Assembly: GCA_025345505.1 (NCBI GenBank)
Contig: JANVCC010000014.1
Span: forward strand, 588,559-652,558
DNA: 64,000 nucleotides
Source: Todiramphus chloris collaris
Taxonomy: Eukaryota; Chordata; Aves; Coraciiformes; Alcedinidae
Direction: 5' to 3'
Below the pieces are notes generated by a model. That model was not told where the DNA came from. It saw nothing but the letters and a program-made list of their open reading frames with translations, and made no database searches. The translations under genes and the position numbers were made by a program. Shown here in pieces: positions 63,150 to 64,000 of the stretch. Numbering within the stretch: the stretch's first letter is position 1; the number at the start of each line of letters is the position of its first letter.

Positions 63150-64000
63150 TTCATTGGGCTGTCTGGATAACGTGGCCAGGTACCACTTGACCCCATCTAC
63201 ATTATGCCCTAATGGATACTGGTGCTCAGTGACCCTTATTGCCCCTGTGTAGCAGCAATGAATGAGTAGTTACAGGGTAGGTGGGGAAGACACATGCCTA
63301 CCTCCAGTAGAAGGGAGCCTCAGTTTGAATAGACAAGACTGGTAGCCCTTACCTGTTGCCATCACTCCTACTATTGCTGTCCTCCTTGGGCTTGACTTTT
63401 TTGACCACTGTAGATGGATAGATGAGACCTGAAGGCACTGGGCTTTCAGTACAGGCAGTGTGCTTTGTAAAGGAGGGAACCACCTACAGGACTCTCACTG
63501 ATCCCATCAATATTGCACACACTAGGATACACCCAGTTCTTCTTCCTTTAGCAAAGCAAATGCTAAAAGGGGTATTGAAATGATTAAGGGGCCACTGATG
63601 AGATTTAAAAAGTAATTGGTAGCTGATTCCCTGGTAAAACAAGAGGAGGGAGGCTCTCAAACATATTTACATTGCAACAGTCCTGTTCAGCCTGTCCAGA
63701 AGCTTACTGGAGAATGGCAGCTAACAAAAGCTGTCAGAGCCTTGAATGATGTAGCTGCTTCATTAGCTGCTGTAGTTCCAGGTGCACTGCAGCTCTTGTA
63801 TGAGGCAGAAGTCAAAAAATACACCTGGTATGTTACAACTGATGTTGCAAATGATTTCTTTTCAACCCCTCTGGCTGAAGGAGCAAGATCCCAACGGCCT
63901 TTACCTGGAATGGTGTGCAATTGGCTGTTGCAAGGTGTGGAAACCCAGCCCTACCGTCTGTCGTGGGATCACCCACAAAACATCAAAGCAGCCTATCTCT
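63150..64000 (+). pseudogene. Decayed ERV-L-like pol region (protease and RT), cut by window edge
   Basis: At 63202-63231 the plus strand encodes a retroviral aspartyl-protease active-site segment with the catalytic D-T-G triplet, followed at once by an in-frame stop. From about 63690 to 63910 another frame gives a reverse-transcriptase finger/palm segment of endogenous retroviruses. It includes the block around the first catalytic aspartate of RT and a downstream FTW block, and then the frame is lost. Stops and frameshifts separate these pieces, so the copy is dead. The similarity is closest, from memory of the families, to bird ERV-L. The polymerase must continue beyond 64000; the left border and any gag or 5' LTR (perhaps within 62.9-63.1 kb or further left) could not be defined. 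Confidence 0.7.

Larger units (their letters stand above)
49967..64000. other. CD99 intron 1 (part), repeat-bearing
   Basis: If CD99 exon 1 lies beyond the window, all of this is its first intron, at least 14 kb. I found no CpG island or signal-peptide exon on the minus strand. It contains an old LTR, two CR1 copies, a polypyrimidine tract, a solo LTR and the start of an ERV, listed separately. The remaining unique DNA (51.1-53.5, 54.4-56.6, 57.3-58.3 and 58.4-62.9 kb) shows no gene. Confidence 0.6.

Overview
This is a stretch of vertebrate nuclear DNA, almost certainly from a bird. It is AT-rich and intron-rich, and no open reading frame looks like an intact long gene. Its dominant repeats are 5'-truncated CR1 LINEs, several of which keep the typical 3' tail built from ATTCTATGAT-like units. 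It also carries LTR sequences of the kind found in bird endogenous retroviruses, and I saw no mammalian SINE or L1. The species cannot be named from the sequence.

Three genes lie in a row on the minus strand, so they read from right to left. (1) CD99: ten coding exons (49966 down to 41145) and a probable 3' UTR ending near 40250. Its first, signal-peptide exon is not in the window. (2) XG (Xg glycoprotein, the CD99 paralogue): complete on eight coding exons between 34663 and 11752, encoding 145 residues. (3) A CpG-island promoter (about 5215-6470) with a short first coding exon (ATGTCCG followed by a GTGAGT donor, 5426-5420). From gene order this is inferred to be the start of GYG2, whose remaining exons would lie left of the window. 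CD99-XG-GYG2 is the same order and orientation as on the human X chromosome, across the boundary of pseudoautosomal region 1.

Every internal coding exon of XG and CD99 is phase 1 on both sides and splits a G-first codon. This makes exons easy to duplicate or skip. Two such duplications can be read in CD99: an FNLEDA exon pair and a pair of 42-bp proline-rich exons. XG and CD99 are both small type I membrane glycoproteins with an acidic/proline-rich ectodomain, a Gly/Ala-rich membrane helix and a short basic tail.

The rest is introns and intergenic DNA. It holds seven CR1 fragments (about 6540, 7535, 21303, 30311, 31188, 53749 and 58320). It also holds a clean solo LTR with a GCAAC target duplication (56601-57311), a decayed LTR (about 50290-51051) and an LTR-like segment (about 29704-29980). 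A decayed ERV-L-like pol region runs off the right edge (about 63150-64000). A 130-bp direct repeat and a 15-bp inverted repeat lie in XG introns. I found no tRNA, rRNA, CRISPR or bacterial-type feature, and no convincing new molecular system.
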